Positions 6,268 to 15,024 of a stretch of DNA of 47,281 nt are shown here, one piece after another (position 1 is the stretch's first letter; every line of letters begins with the position of its first letter). The stretch covers positions 1 to 47,281 of IMG/VR virus record IMGVR_UViG_3300023198_000838; one strand, given 5' to 3'. Origin of the DNA: a virus. The notes under the pieces are model-generated. The model had not been told where the DNA came from. It saw only the letters and a program-made list of their open reading frames with translations, and did no database searches. Both the position numbers and the translations under genes were made by a program.

Positions 6268-6534
6268 ATGGCCTCAGCAATCACAGATCAGTATCTCCAG
6301 GACAGGATAGACAATGCCCTATTGGTCATCGCTGCGCTTGAGGATGCCATCCTGGACCTGTCAACCGGAACCCTTAGATCATATACATTAAATACCGGAC
6401 AGACTACGCAGACCGTCACCAAGAAAAATATCTCAGTCCTCAGCTCGGCAATTGACTCCTGGTACGCACGCATGGACTACTGGAATTCACGCTTGAACGG
6501 CGGCGCCGTAGTTTATGTAAGGGGGGCATGCTGA
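6268..6534 (+). CDS. Small head protein at the gpW position
   Basis: An 88-residue protein immediately upstream of the portal gene, where lambda-like phages carry gpW-type head-completion proteins. It has an N-terminal helix pair (TDQYLQDRIDNALLVIAAL), a short beta hairpin and a C-terminal helix with conserved-looking YARMDYWNSRL. The ATG at 6268 is preferred because AAGGAGG precedes it, although only three bases away; an upstream ATG at 6241 lacks a ribosome binding site. Its stop overlaps the portal start. The role in head-tail joining is inferred mainly from position and size. Confidence 0.6.
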   Translation: MASAITDQYLQDRIDNALLVIAALEDAILDLSTGTLRSYTLNTGQTTQTVTKKNISVLSSAIDSWYARMDYWNSRLNGGAVVYVRGAC

Positions 6535-8174
6535 TGCCGTGGAGCGAGGAAACCCCTTGGACATGGCCTACCTCTGAGACCACGGCGCCAATCGAGGCAG
6601 CATACCAGTATACGAGTCCTCCAGGCGGCATCTACAACGGGGAGACGTTCCTCGAAGGCGTATCCGGACAAATCGACGACATCGCCAATCTGGATTACTG
6701 GACCCTTCGGCAGCGGTCCGCGGCGCTGTTCTACGGCAACTCCTACGGCCGGGGCATCATCCGCCGGTTTGTGAATGACATCGTGAATACCGGCCTCGAG
6801 GTCGAGGTGATTCCCGATGAGGAGATATTGGGCCTCGAGGAATATGCCCTCGAGGACTGGTCCGACCTGCTCGAGCGAAGGTACAAAATCTATCAGAGCT
6901 CGCCGGAGATAGTCGATGCGAAGGGCCGTCGGGAAGAGGGTGAACTCCTCGCCCAAATCGACCTCGAGGCCCTCGTCTGCGGCGATTGCCTTGTCGTAAA
7001 CCGGCAGGACACGGCCACCAAGCTCCCGCAGATTGAGATTGTCAACGGTGACCGGGTGCAGACTCCGCCCAATATGGCGATGGATTCCAGTATCGTCGAC
7101 GGAGTCCACCTCAATTCACGCGGTGTGCATCTCGGTTTCTGGGTCAACAAGGGCACCGTTGACGTATTTGATGACGATTTTGAGTACATACCGGCTCGCG
7201 GGAAGAGCACCGGACGCAAAGCGGCCTGGATGGTCTACGGGCTGGACAAGCGAGAGGATGGCGTTCGTGGGGAACCTCTCCTCAGTGTCGCGATTCAACC
7301 GCTGAAATCGATTCTCGATTACCGCGGCTCGGCGCAGCTCAAGGCCGAAGTCAATTCCCATCTCGTAGGGTACATGGAGCGCACGCTGGACAAGCCGGCA
7401 ACGCTTCCGATGCAGGGCGGAGCGGTAAAGACGGGTACAGTCACGGGTGACGGCACAAACCTACCCGTTGGACTAAAAAAGATTCTTCCCGGGATGTTCA
7501 TCGAGCAGCTGCAACCGGGCGAAAAGCCAACGGTCCACTCAACCCAGGGGACGGATGTTAATTTTGGTCCCTTCGAGGCGGCGGTCATGGTTGGCGTGGC
7601 ATGGTCCCTCGGCGTTCCCCCCGAAGAGCTCCTCATGAGCTACAACAAGTCGTGGAGCGCGTCGCAGGCCTCTAAAACCAAGTGGCGTAGCCTCATTTTT
7701 AAGGAACGCCGGCGCCTGGCCCGTCAGCATTGCAAGAATCTTTATGAAGAGTGGTTTATCTCGGAGCTCCTGCTCAGCAAGTTCGCAGCCCCGGGATTTC
7801 TCGAGGCACGCGTTGACCCGTCCCAATATGACATCAAGCGGGCATGGCTCAGGACCCAATGGCACGGGCCGATTGAGCCCAGCATTGACTCGGTGAAACA
7901 GACCGCCGGATACACTGCGCAGATGAACGAGTGCCTTATTACCGCAACCCGGGCGGCACGCGAGATGAACGGAACCAAATTTTCGGACAACTGCAAGCGG
8001 CGGAAAAAGGAAATTGAAATGAAGATGGCCGCGGTTCGTCCGCTTCTCGATGCGCAGAAGGAATTCGGGTCGGATCAGGTAACCGAGGCGCTGGCGAGTC
8101 TTGGACTGACGACCGCGTCCACGCTGAACGTAAAACAAGAGGAGGATCCCGATGTGGCTGATGCTGCAAACTGA
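6534..8174 (+). CDS. Portal protein (lambda gpB family)
   Basis: Forms the dodecameric ring at one head vertex through which DNA enters and to which the neck binds. Recognisable lambda-type portal features are the N-terminal region around YGNSYGRGIIRRF, the ICGD-like LVCGDCLVV segment, and the C-terminal helical region VAWSLGVPPEELLMSYNKSWSAS with a basic wing. About 546 residues is a normal length. Two ATGs (6528, 6534) are possible. The second overlaps the upstream stop as TGATG and lies seven bases after a G-rich ribosome binding site. The protease gene starts inside its last 23 bases. Confidence 0.92.
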   Translation: MPWSEETPWTWPTSETTAPIEAAYQYTSPPGGIYNGETFLEGVSGQIDDIANLDYWTLRQRSAALFYGNSYGRGIIRRFVNDIVNTGLEVEVIPDEEILGLEEYALEDWSDLLERRYKIYQSSPEIVDAKGRREEGELLAQIDLEALVCGDCLVVNRQDTATKLPQIEIVNGDRVQTPPNMAMDSSIVDGVHLNSRGVHLGFWVNKGTVDVFDDDFEYIPARGKSTGRKAAWMVYGLDKREDGVRGEPLLSVAIQPLKSILDYRGSAQLKAEVNSHLVGYMERTLDKPATLPMQGGAVKTGTVTGDGTNLPVGLKKILPGMFIEQLQPGEKPTVHSTQGTDVNFGPFEAAVMVGVAWSLGVPPEELLMSYNKSWSASQASKTKWRSLIFKERRRLARQHCKNLYEEWFISELLLSKFAAPGFLEARVDPSQYDIKRAWLRTQWHGPIEPSIDSVKQTAGYTAQMNECLITATRAAREMNGTKFSDNCKRRKKEIEMKMAAVRPLLDAQKEFGSDQVTEALASLGLTTASTLNVKQEEDPDVADAAN

Positions 8175-9285
8175 GATTGACCGGATAGAGGCGTATGAAC
8201 GCGAGCACGTGGCACAGTCCGAACTTGACGGGGCAATCCGGGCTATTGAGCCGATGCACATGGGGCGCGGCAAGGTGGCGACTATCCAGGTAAAGGGGCC
8301 TCTGTTTAATAGCCGTCGTCCACTGCTTGATTTTTTCGGGGTTGATTACACGACATATGGAGACGTCATCTACCAATCAGCGGCGGCTGTAAAGGCTGGC
8401 GCCAGGCGGGCCGATTACTATTTTGATACCCCTGGCGGCACCACAGATGGGATGTATTCGGCGATGTCCGCTATCAAGGATATGCCCATCAAGACACGGT
8501 CAATCGCTGGCCCGACGATGGCCTCGGCTGGTTTCATGCTGGGTTCCCAGACCAATGAAATCATCGCTGAAAATGATATGTCCATCATTGGAAGCGTCGG
8601 GGTTGCTATGGATGTTGATACCCGCAAGGGTGTCAAGAGCATCGCCAATTCGGACAGCCCCAAAAAGCGGCCGGACACGAGTACGGATGAGGGGATCGCC
8701 GATGCCCGCGAACCTCTCGACGATGTCTTTCAGGTGCTCGCCGAAAAGATAGCAATCGGTCGCGGTGTTACCGCCGAAACAGTCAAAAACGAATACGGCC
8801 AAGGCGCGGTGATGACCGCGCGGACGGCTTTACAACGGAGGATGATCGACGCCATTGGAGGCGCGGCATCAAAATCAACCGCCCCCAAACAGGCGGCAAA
8901 ACAGGAGTCAAGAATGGACGCGAAGGAATTGAAAGAAGAGCATCGCGGCACCTATGACGCCGTCTTTGAGGCAGGGCGGCAGAACGGTATCGAAGCGGGG
9001 CAGGCTACTGAGCGCGGCAATGCGCGTGCTCACTTGAACCTTGCTGATGTTAGTGGTGATTACAAGTCAGCACATGATGGCATCAGGGAGGGACTAGAGG
9101 TCACGACAGAGATTCAGTCTCTACATCAAGCGGCGTTGATGAAAAAGGCAATGATTGCACAGCGCGAAGGCGAGAACGCTGACGACACCGGCACGGGCGC
9201 CGCGGCAGCGGATCTTGATGAAGCTCAGGAGACGAAAAAGGGCCTCGAGGCCTCATGTCCTGGCCTGGTAGTGGAGGTGCTCTAA
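8152..9285 (+). CDS. Head maturation protease (S49) with C-terminal scaffold domain
   Basis: Like lambda gpC, this is a serine protease fused to a scaffold. The protease domain (about 35-250) shows DTPGG, the nucleophile in MASAGF (Ser125) and the general-base region SPKKRPD (Lys171 or 172), as in SppA/S49 enzymes. From residue 255 the protein becomes charged and helical, as expected for scaffold. A strong GAGGAGG precedes the ATG at 8152. An in-frame ATG at 8914 with AGGAG upstream could start the scaffold separately, as lambda Nu3 does. The stop overlaps the decoration gene start as TAATG. Confidence 0.9.
   Translation: MWLMLQTEIDRIEAYEREHVAQSELDGAIRAIEPMHMGRGKVATIQVKGPLFNSRRPLLDFFGVDYTTYGDVIYQSAAAVKAGARRADYYFDTPGGTTDGMYSAMSAIKDMPIKTRSIAGPTMASAGFMLGSQTNEIIAENDMSIIGSVGVAMDVDTRKGVKSIANSDSPKKRPDTSTDEGIADAREPLDDVFQVLAEKIAIGRGVTAETVKNEYGQGAVMTARTALQRRMIDAIGGAASKSTAPKQAAKQESRMDAKELKEEHRGTYDAVFEAGRQNGIEAGQATERGNARAHLNLADVSGDYKSAHDGIREGLEVTTEIQSLHQAALMKKAMIAQREGENADDTGTGAAAADLDEAQETKKGLEASCPGLVVEVL
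8914..9285 (+). CDS. Probable internal scaffold product (Nu3-like)
   Basis: An in-frame ATG at 8914 has AGGAG six bases upstream and would give a 123-residue protein, MDAKELKEEHRG onward. It equals the charged helical tail of the protease. In lambda the scaffold Nu3 is made in the same way from inside gene C. The separate product is inferred; the start signal is seen in the sequence. It would guide capsid assembly and then be removed. Confidence 0.6.
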   Translation: MDAKELKEEHRGTYDAVFEAGRQNGIEAGQATERGNARAHLNLADVSGDYKSAHDGIREGLEVTTEIQSLHQAALMKKAMIAQREGENADDTGTGAAAADLDEAQETKKGLEASCPGLVVEVL

Positions 9286-10004
9286 TGGCCCTAGTCAGAA
9301 ACACAAACGATCTCAATGATGGCATCGTCAAAACCGGCGTATTCGAGGACCAGCTGTTGACCTCGGATATCACAGGCACACAGGGAACCATCACGGACAC
9401 TACCACCTATGCGGTCACCGACCAGGACGGGCTCACCTCTATCGTAACCGTCAATGATGGCTCGGGCGAAGCATGGGACGGCGTAGCGCAGACGGTTACC
9501 TTCGCGGGCGCGACTACAACCGCTCTCCAGGTTGCAGCACAGATGAACGACGGACTCAAGGGATGTTCCTCGGTCGTCACTGGTGGCCAAGTGGTCATTA
9601 CTAACGACCTGTCAGGGTCCACATCGACTATCTCAGTCGCGGCCGGCACCGGCGGACTCACATGGGCAACCCCTACCGCCGGCACGGGTCAGGCCGGTGT
9701 GCATTTGGACAATACGTTGCTTGCTTTTGACACTTCGACGCTGAAGCTGGTTCCGTACGTCAAGGGCGGTTCGACTAACGGTAACGGGGTTGTTTACGGC
9801 GTGCTCACGAACGGTTTTACCGCGACGAGCTCCGGAGACACTGCGATAAGGGTCATGATTGGTGGGATACTGCTCAAATCCAAGACGGTCATCGATGTGG
9901 ACGGAGACGCGAGCAACATTGACGCAACGGTAAAATTCCTATGCGTGGACAAGGGCTTGTTCTTGGAGGAATCCACGAACCTACACACTGCGGATAACGC
10001 ATAA
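9285..10004 (+). CDS. Head decoration protein (gpD-like) with inserted surface domain
   Basis: It occupies the lambda gpD position between protease and major capsid. The N-terminal part (DGIVKTGVFEDQLLTSD) and C-terminal part (YGVLTNGFTATSSGDTAIRVMIGGIL) resemble the two halves of gpD-type proteins. Residues about 35-135 are an inserted Thr/Ser/Gly-rich beta domain (AQTVTFAGATTTALQVAAQ and GQVVITNDLSG). This is unusual next to plain gpD and would lie on the capsid surface. The start at 9285 overlaps the upstream stop; the ATG at 9255 is less likely. Its role would be to stabilise the expanded head. Confidence 0.75.
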   Translation: MALVRNTNDLNDGIVKTGVFEDQLLTSDITGTQGTITDTTTYAVTDQDGLTSIVTVNDGSGEAWDGVAQTVTFAGATTTALQVAAQMNDGLKGCSSVVTGGQVVITNDLSGSTSTISVAAGTGGLTWATPTAGTGQAGVHLDNTLLAFDTSTLKLVPYVKGGSTNGNGVVYGVLTNGFTATSSGDTAIRVMIGGILLKSKTVIDVDGDASNIDATVKFLCVDKGLFLEESTNLHTADNA

Positions 10005-10015
10005 AGGAGTTAGTT

Positions 10016-11110
10016 ATGGCTAATACTGCAACCGTACGGGCGCTTAGGCCCTATATCAACGATGCCCCGGCTCCGGGGGTTCTTCAAGGCATGTTTGGCA
10101 CCACGGCCGACAGCTACAAAAACTCCGTTGAAGTCCGATGGGACGTCAAGCGAGATGACGAAGACATCGCCTTTCCTCTCGCGTCCACTGACTCTGGCTC
10201 ATATCACAATAGGGATGATGAGTTTGAGGACAAAACCGTGATTCCTCCTCCCTACGGAGAGAAATTCACCATTTCCGCAACTTCGCTTGGCAAAAGCCGG
10301 CAGCTCGGCAAGACCGAATACGACGATCCAGGCTTTATTCGCGAAGCGAATGAGCGCGCGGCGTACATGACCGGCAAACTTCAAAAGAAGCTCCGGCGAG
10401 GCATGGAGCTGCAGGCCAGTCAAATTCTAACCCTCGAGACCGGCCTCAATCTCATCAACGATTCCGGGGTATCCGTGTACACACTGGACTACCTTCCGAA
10501 GTCGACGCATTTTACGAATGCTGGGACCGCGTGGAGCTCGGCAACGATGGCTCAGATGCTGGCGGACCTCCTGGCCCTCGGTGAGGTGGTTCGAAACGAC
10601 GGGCTTAACAGCCCAGCGAGAGTATTCATGGGCGCCGGGTCGTTTACGGCCATGTCAAACGCTACCGGATTCAAGGACCATTTCGACGCTCGACGGGCCG
10701 ACAAGGGACAGATCGTCCCCCTGACAACCCCTGGCACCGAGTCGGCACAATACCGCGGCGCCTTGGACGTTGGAAACTACAAATTGGATATCTGGACCTA
10801 CGGCGGACGGTACAAACACCCACAGACGGGCACCAAGACTCTGTATATTCCAAACGACAAGGTCATTATGTTGTCCGGTAACATGGGCTTTGAGACCGTT
10901 TTCGGCGGTATCTTCCTGTTCAACAACGGCCTCCCGACTCCGCTTAAATCGCTCCGGTTCCGTGGCAAAATGATCAAAGACGGAATGGATATCTATTTCA
11001 ACAACTGGACTGAGCTGAACGGGTCTGGCGTGACAGTCGAACTGCTCTCGCGGCCGCTGCTCATTCCCAAGGGAATTGATACCTTTGGCTGCCTGGACAC
11101 GGGGATCTAG
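10016..11110 (+). CDS. Major capsid protein (lambda gpE family)
   Basis: The shell protein of the head. It follows the decoration gene after a short gap with an AAAGGAG ribosome binding site. Family features are the N-terminal segment with DDEDIAFPLAS, PPPYGEKFTI near residue 80, the long helix with RGMELQASQILTLETG, the KLDIWTYGGRYKHP strand region and the C-terminal RPLLIPKGIDTFGC. The length of 364 residues is close to gpE-type proteins. The fold is expected to be HK97-like. Confidence 0.92.
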   Translation: MANTATVRALRPYINDAPAPGVLQGMFGTTADSYKNSVEVRWDVKRDDEDIAFPLASTDSGSYHNRDDEFEDKTVIPPPYGEKFTISATSLGKSRQLGKTEYDDPGFIREANERAAYMTGKLQKKLRRGMELQASQILTLETGLNLINDSGVSVYTLDYLPKSTHFTNAGTAWSSATMAQMLADLLALGEVVRNDGLNSPARVFMGAGSFTAMSNATGFKDHFDARRADKGQIVPLTTPGTESAQYRGALDVGNYKLDIWTYGGRYKHPQTGTKTLYIPNDKVIMLSGNMGFETVFGGIFLFNNGLPTPLKSLRFRGKMIKDGMDIYFNNWTELNGSGVTVELLSRPLLIPKGIDTFGCLDTGI

Positions 11111-11112
11111 TC

Positions 11113-11355
11113 ATGAAGAAAAAGAAAGTTGAAAGAATGCCCTTGCCTCCTCCTCCGAAGGAGAAGGCTAAGGCTCCGGAGGCGCCGCCGGCTCCACCGG
11201 AAAAGAAAGAAAAACGGTGCTACGTAAAATGCAGTTCACTGACTTGCGGCTCTATCATCATAGAGCGTGGCACTGAAATCACCGAGGCCTTCGCGAGAGA
11301 GCGAAATCTCGACATAGAGCACCTTCTATTGAGAGATTTGATTGAGATAAAATGA
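11113..11355 (+). CDS. Small Pro/Lys-rich protein after the capsid gene
   Basis: An 80-residue protein in two parts: a Pro/Lys/Ala-rich, probably unfolded N-terminal tail (residues 1-35), then a small domain with two cysteines (CYVKCSSLTC) and a helical end. It lies two bases after the capsid stop and overlaps the next gene as ATGA. In lambda this position holds FI, a packaging accessory protein. The position and the charged flexible tail are consistent with such a role, but there is no clear sequence match. Confidence 0.65.
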   Translation: MKKKKVERMPLPPPPKEKAKAPEAPPAPPEKKEKRCYVKCSSLTCGSIIIERGTEITEAFARERNLDIEHLLLRDLIEIK

Positions 11356-11732
11356 GCCTACGCGATTTAGCACACACCGATCTCAAAGAGATCATGGGCG
11401 ACACGGAAACCGGCGGGGATTTAGCGACCATTACCTCCCCGGCCGGCGCTCCGCTGCCGTTCCGTGTGCTGATGAATGACATTCATATCTCAATCGATCC
11501 AGGTACAGGAGAGACCGTCACGGGCAGGCAGAGCACCGTGGCGGTCCTCATTTCTGATCTTATTACAGCAGGTTTCCAGGACATCAAAGGCGTTCCAGAC
11601 ACGGATAAAAAACCGTGGGTGGTCGACACTGTCGACGTCAACGGCATTGCAGGAACATTCAAAGTGGCTGAGTCCAACCCAGACCACGGGGCGGGGCTCA
11701 TGATACTGTTTTTGGAGCTGTACACCAAATGA
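11352..11732 (+). CDS. Probable head-tail connector or neck protein
   Basis: A 126-residue protein between capsid and tail genes. It is mixed alpha/beta with IHISIDPGTGETVTGRQSTVAVLISDL in the middle. I recall this arrangement from head-closure or joining proteins that combine a GxTVTGR-like strand with a central helix. It starts in an ATGA overlap with the preceding gene and ends in another with the following one. The likely role is to seal the portal and receive the tail. The assignment rests on position and general character. Confidence 0.55.
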   Translation: MSLRDLAHTDLKEIMGDTETGGDLATITSPAGAPLPFRVLMNDIHISIDPGTGETVTGRQSTVAVLISDLITAGFQDIKGVPDTDKKPWVVDTVDVNGIAGTFKVAESNPDHGAGLMILFLELYTK

Positions 11733-12079
11733 CTATTGTCGCGAAATTTGGGCCGGCGTCTGGCGGCGGGAGCGCAAGCCTCGCGGTCGAGGACCTGACC
11801 TATTCCGACACGGCCAACAAGGTGATCGGCCCATTGGGTGCGACACCAACGAGCATCACCGAATCACTGTCATGGTTCGGTGGAGTATCACAGAACTACA
11901 TCAAAGATTTCACCCTCCGTCTTGTGGTCGGAGGGTCGGCGCCAGGGTGGTATATGGCGATCGCTACCGACAGCTCAGCACCGGGCGGCGGCTCGTTCAG
12001 CGGGAGCGCAAACCCGGCAACGGGGCTGGCGGAGGCGGAGCTAAACGACATTTTTCAGCTGTTTTACCAGACGGTTTAA
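11729..12079 (+). CDS. Hypothetical virion protein
   Basis: A 116-residue Gly/Ser-rich protein with alternating beta strands and no domain that I can name. It overlaps the preceding gene by four bases (ATGA) and lies nine bases before a fibre-like gene, so it is part of the late operon. The composition suits an extracellular or virion surface protein. It may form the base of the accessory structure encoded by the next genes. Confidence 0.6.
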   Translation: MTIVAKFGPASGGGSASLAVEDLTYSDTANKVIGPLGATPTSITESLSWFGGVSQNYIKDFTLRLVVGGSAPGWYMAIATDSSAPGGGSFSGSANPATGLAEAELNDIFQLFYQTV

Positions 12080-12088
12080 GGGGTCAGC

Positions 12089-13492
12089 ATGAGCAAAATC
12101 ACTACCAAGCACATCACCGACGCAGCGGTAGACGCTGATAAACTGGCATCCTCTGCCTTGGGGAACGGGCTCACGGGTGGGTCCGGCTCGGCGGCCTCTG
12201 TCTCTCCGGACACCACTGGCGGCGCGAACCTATCAGAGTCTATCAACGTCTCGGCAAATGGCGTTGCGGTGAAGGTCGATGACTCCACCATTGAGGATAA
12301 CGGCGCGGGGCTCCTCCGGGTGAAGGCGGACGGAATCGGGGCAACTGAGCTCGATGAGACCGAGGGCTACACCTGGACGGGCGCGCATGATTTCACGGGC
12401 GGATCTGCGACCGTAACGACGCCTACGTTGGCCGGGCACGCGGCCACCAAGGCCTATGCTGATGCCCTTCGCAACGGCATCAGGACCAAGGACAACTGCA
12501 AGGCCGTTGCGGTGGCACAGACGACCCTTTCAGGGGTTCCCTCCCCGATTGACGGCGTCACCATCGTTGCGGATGACCGCCTACTGCTCACCAACCAGAC
12601 GACCGACGCTGAGAACGGTATTTGGGTGGTCGCGGCCGGGGCATGGGCGCGGCCGGATGATTTCGCCGCCGGCTCGTCTGCATCGGGGTCCGAAATCTGG
12701 GTAGACCAAGGGACCACATACCAAGACACAAAATGGGAGTGCACGACCAACGAGCCGAATGACATCGTTGATACAAATGACCTCGCTTTCACGCAGCGGC
12801 CGGTCGGAGAGACAACCACGGGCGGGACAGGGCTAACCAAGACCGGCGTTGACATCCGTATCGGCGACGGCTCAACCGGTGACATCAACGGCATCAACCG
12901 GGCGGCGGACCAAATCTCAGCAGCCGTGGACGACACAACGATCGAAATCTCATCCAACCTTCTCCAAGTGAAAAACCTTGGGATTGCCACGGGGAAGATC
13001 GCCGCCACGGCGGTTACCGCGGCCAAGCTCGGGTCAGACGTCGCAGGGGTCGCACTGGGCGGGGGCAGCGGTGCTGCAATTAATGTGGACATCCCGAATA
13101 CCACGCTCGAGACGACTGTAGCAAACGATGATGAGGTATTGATTTACGATACGTCGGCAGCGGGTCACCGGTCTATGAGCCGGTCCAATTTCCTCGCCGG
13201 TGTAGGAACAGGGGAGACGCGCGGACAGGAGGCGCACCTCGTCACCTCGGGAGAGGTCACCGCGGGGTACTTCACCCTGGCGCAGACACCGTCGGGCGCT
13301 GGGAACGTATCCGCGTTTGTCGTGAGCGGCCTTCCGCAGGTCAATAAACAGATTGTAGGCGCAACCGGGGCGTCCCCCGACTTTGACATTCTGAGCTCGA
13401 CACAATTCCATATTAACAACAACGGTTCGGCCACGGGGCTGACTGAGCACATTGTTGAGGACGATGTCGTTATCGTCAGGTATGCCTACTAA
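12089..13492 (+). CDS. Fibre-like protein encoded in the head-neck region
   Basis: A 467-residue, Thr/Gly/Ala/Asp-rich protein with fibre repeats. It has two related segments of the type D-TIE...LL-VK-GI (near residues 66-85 and 285-305) and several AVDADKLASSA-like coiled elements. In the middle is a domain known from tail fibres (DDRLLLTNQTTDAENGIWVVAAGAWAR and GTTYQDTKWECTT). Fibre genes usually lie downstream of the baseplate; here the gene sits between neck and tail terminator. It may therefore form a head fibre, collar whisker or side fibre. Start ATG 12089; it overlaps the next gene as TAATGA. Confidence 0.75.
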   Translation: MSKITTKHITDAAVDADKLASSALGNGLTGGSGSAASVSPDTTGGANLSESINVSANGVAVKVDDSTIEDNGAGLLRVKADGIGATELDETEGYTWTGAHDFTGGSATVTTPTLAGHAATKAYADALRNGIRTKDNCKAVAVAQTTLSGVPSPIDGVTIVADDRLLLTNQTTDAENGIWVVAAGAWARPDDFAAGSSASGSEIWVDQGTTYQDTKWECTTNEPNDIVDTNDLAFTQRPVGETTTGGTGLTKTGVDIRIGDGSTGDINGINRAADQISAAVDDTTIEISSNLLQVKNLGIATGKIAATAVTAAKLGSDVAGVALGGGSGAAINVDIPNTTLETTVANDDEVLIYDTSAAGHRSMSRSNFLAGVGTGETRGQEAHLVTSGEVTAGYFTLAQTPSGAGNVSAFVVSGLPQVNKQIVGATGASPDFDILSSTQFHINNNGSATGLTEHIVEDDVVIVRYAY

Positions 13493-13953
13493 TGACTACC
13501 CTGGCCACAAACCAACTTGCAACGCTTGACGAGCTCGTCATGTTCGATCCGGCGCTCTCCACCGATGGAGATTTCAGCGGGCTCGGCGACACGGTCCAGG
13601 TCGATGAGAACTCTTTTGGATTCGCCGCGGTCCTGTCTTTGACCATCGCCGATGGTCATTGGGACATGGCTAACGCCTCCGCATCGGCAACTCCGGAAAT
13701 GAATGACCTTGTTTTGGCCATCGACACCGGTACGGGCGCGGGAAAGCGCGTGCTCAGAAAAGGCTACATCCGAGAGGACGCTTGGACTTGGACAGTGGGA
13801 GGCGCGGTCTACGTGTCGACGACCAATGGGACACTGACACAGACGGCCCCCTCGGGGAGCTCGCAATTTGTTAAGCGCGTCGGGTACGCGAAAACGGCCG
13901 ACATTCTGTGGTTCGACCCGAACGGGTCTCCGCTGATTGAGCTGGTGGCGTAG
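13492..13953 (+). CDS. Hypothetical virion surface protein after the fibre-like gene
   Basis: A 153-residue beta-rich protein. The C-terminal half, with GGAVYVSTTNGTLTQTAPSG, FVKRVGYA and ILWFDPN, resembles the end domain of many phage fibre and decoration proteins, which bind as trimers. It overlaps genes on both sides by one to four bases, so it is made together with the fibre-like protein. It could be the tip or the capsid-anchoring unit of that structure. No enzymatic motif is seen. Confidence 0.65.
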   Translation: MTTLATNQLATLDELVMFDPALSTDGDFSGLGDTVQVDENSFGFAAVLSLTIADGHWDMANASASATPEMNDLVLAIDTGTGAGKRVLRKGYIREDAWTWTVGGAVYVSTTNGTLTQTAPSGSSQFVKRVGYAKTADILWFDPNGSPLIELVA

Positions 13954-14744
13954 TGGGTGACATTGGCAAAATAGAGCACATCGCCATATCAGGCAGTGAG
14001 TCAGTCGGCGGCGTGGACGTCTCTGGAATTGCCAAAATCGAAGGCCAGGATGTTCCGTCAGCAATTGAGGCCCTGTTCGATGTGGTGATATCCGGCGGTA
14101 AGACAACCTCTTTTTCGATGACTCTCCCAAGCGGCAAAACCGTTTATGTTGACTGGGATGATGGTGATGGGGACGAGACCTACAACGGAACGGGGTCACC
14201 GCAGACGGTCGGGAATACCTACTCAGGGGCTGGCACGTACAATTGCGTGATGACTGGCGATATCGATTTCATTACGGCTATTCAGACGTTCTCAACGCCT
14301 CTCACTGATATCGGCGGGAATCTGATGGATTTCATCAGCCCGATGACTGCCCTGACGACTTTCGATACCGGTTACGGTACATCGTGGAGCGGCGGATTCA
14401 GCGGTATCCCCACCACGATGACATATCTGAATATTCAAAACACGGATGGTATAACGGGCGATTTAACGGACCTTGCATCATCGGGACCGTTCACAAATAT
14501 CGATCTGTCAGAGGATGACTACTTGAGCATATCGAGCGCACTGATGCCGGATTGCTCGAGTCAAGTCTATCTATTTTCTGACAGCCTTGATTCCACGGAC
14601 GGAGACAGGGTTGTAATTGGAATGGATGACGCCGGGTGTGCATCCGGTGGGTATCTGTGGATGTGGCATGGGCGGACGAGCGCCAGCGATACAGAGGCGG
14701 CCAGCCTTGTCACCAAGGGCTGGACTGTGGACGTTGGGAGTTGA
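13953..14744 (+). CDS. PKD-like plus leucine-rich-repeat-like surface protein
   Basis: A GTG-started, 263-residue protein. Residues about 45-95 look like a PKD or Ig-type fold with the hallmark VDWDDGDGDETYNGTG and a YSGAGTYNCVMTG strand. Residues about 110-230 contain repeats of the type LTTFDTGYG, TYLNIQNTDGITGDL and FTNIDLSEDDYLSIS, like BspA-type leucine-rich repeats. It ends TEAASLVTKGWTVD, a phrase that often closes such repeats. Both fold types mediate adhesion, for instance to polysaccharide. Position in the fibre cluster supports a host- or surface-binding role. Confidence 0.7.
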   Translation: MGDIGKIEHIAISGSESVGGVDVSGIAKIEGQDVPSAIEALFDVVISGGKTTSFSMTLPSGKTVYVDWDDGDGDETYNGTGSPQTVGNTYSGAGTYNCVMTGDIDFITAIQTFSTPLTDIGGNLMDFISPMTALTTFDTGYGTSWSGGFSGIPTTMTYLNIQNTDGITGDLTDLASSGPFTNIDLSEDDYLSISSALMPDCSSQVYLFSDSLDSTDGDRVVIGMDDAGCASGGYLWMWHGRTSASDTEAASLVTKGWTVDVGS

Positions 14745-14745
14745 T

Positions 14746-15024
14746 ATGGCTGAGTATGTAGGCGAATTTCTGGCATGTATCGAGGACGGTGTGGTCAAGC
14801 ACGGGTACTCTCCAGAGTCGAATTATACAGAGCCGTTTGACCGCCTCCCAGGCAGCAAAATTGTGACTGAAAACCCAGCCGTCACCGTTGTTGTGCCCGA
14901 TGTCCCATCACCAGAAGACACGGAGGAGCCTGGCGATTCTGACGAGGTAAAAAAGGCCAAGAAGGACAAGCGCCGCGACAAATTCAAAATCAAGGTTGAA
15001 AATGAAAAGGACAAGGATAAATGA
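14746..15024 (+). CDS. Small protein with charged C-terminal tail
   Basis: A 92-residue protein. The first 45 residues look folded (MAEYVGEFLACIEDGVVKHGYS). The rest is a Pro/Glu/Asp stretch followed by a run of Lys/Asp/Glu that is probably unfolded or a charged helix. The ATG at 14746 follows a GGGAG site; an in-frame ATG at 14617 is a shadow inside the preceding gene. The stop overlaps the next start as ATGA. It may be an assembly factor or small virion protein of the accessory cluster. Confidence 0.6.
   Translation: MAEYVGEFLACIEDGVVKHGYSPESNYTEPFDRLPGSKIVTENPAVTVVVPDVPSPEDTEEPGDSDEVKKAKKDKRRDKFKIKVENEKDKDK

Noticed and set aside
7539-8273. 244-codon minus-strand ORF over portal and protease genes
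   Set aside because: Antisense to two clear structural genes with good codon patterns; no domain and no ribosome binding site that I can support.
12454-13104. 216-codon minus-strand ORF over the fibre-like gene
   Set aside because: Composition (Ser/Ala/Val/Pro repeats) mirrors the repeats of the sense gene; a shadow.
13489-14199. 236-codon minus-strand ORF
   Set aside because: Arg/His/Pro-rich antisense of two coupled late genes; no motif.
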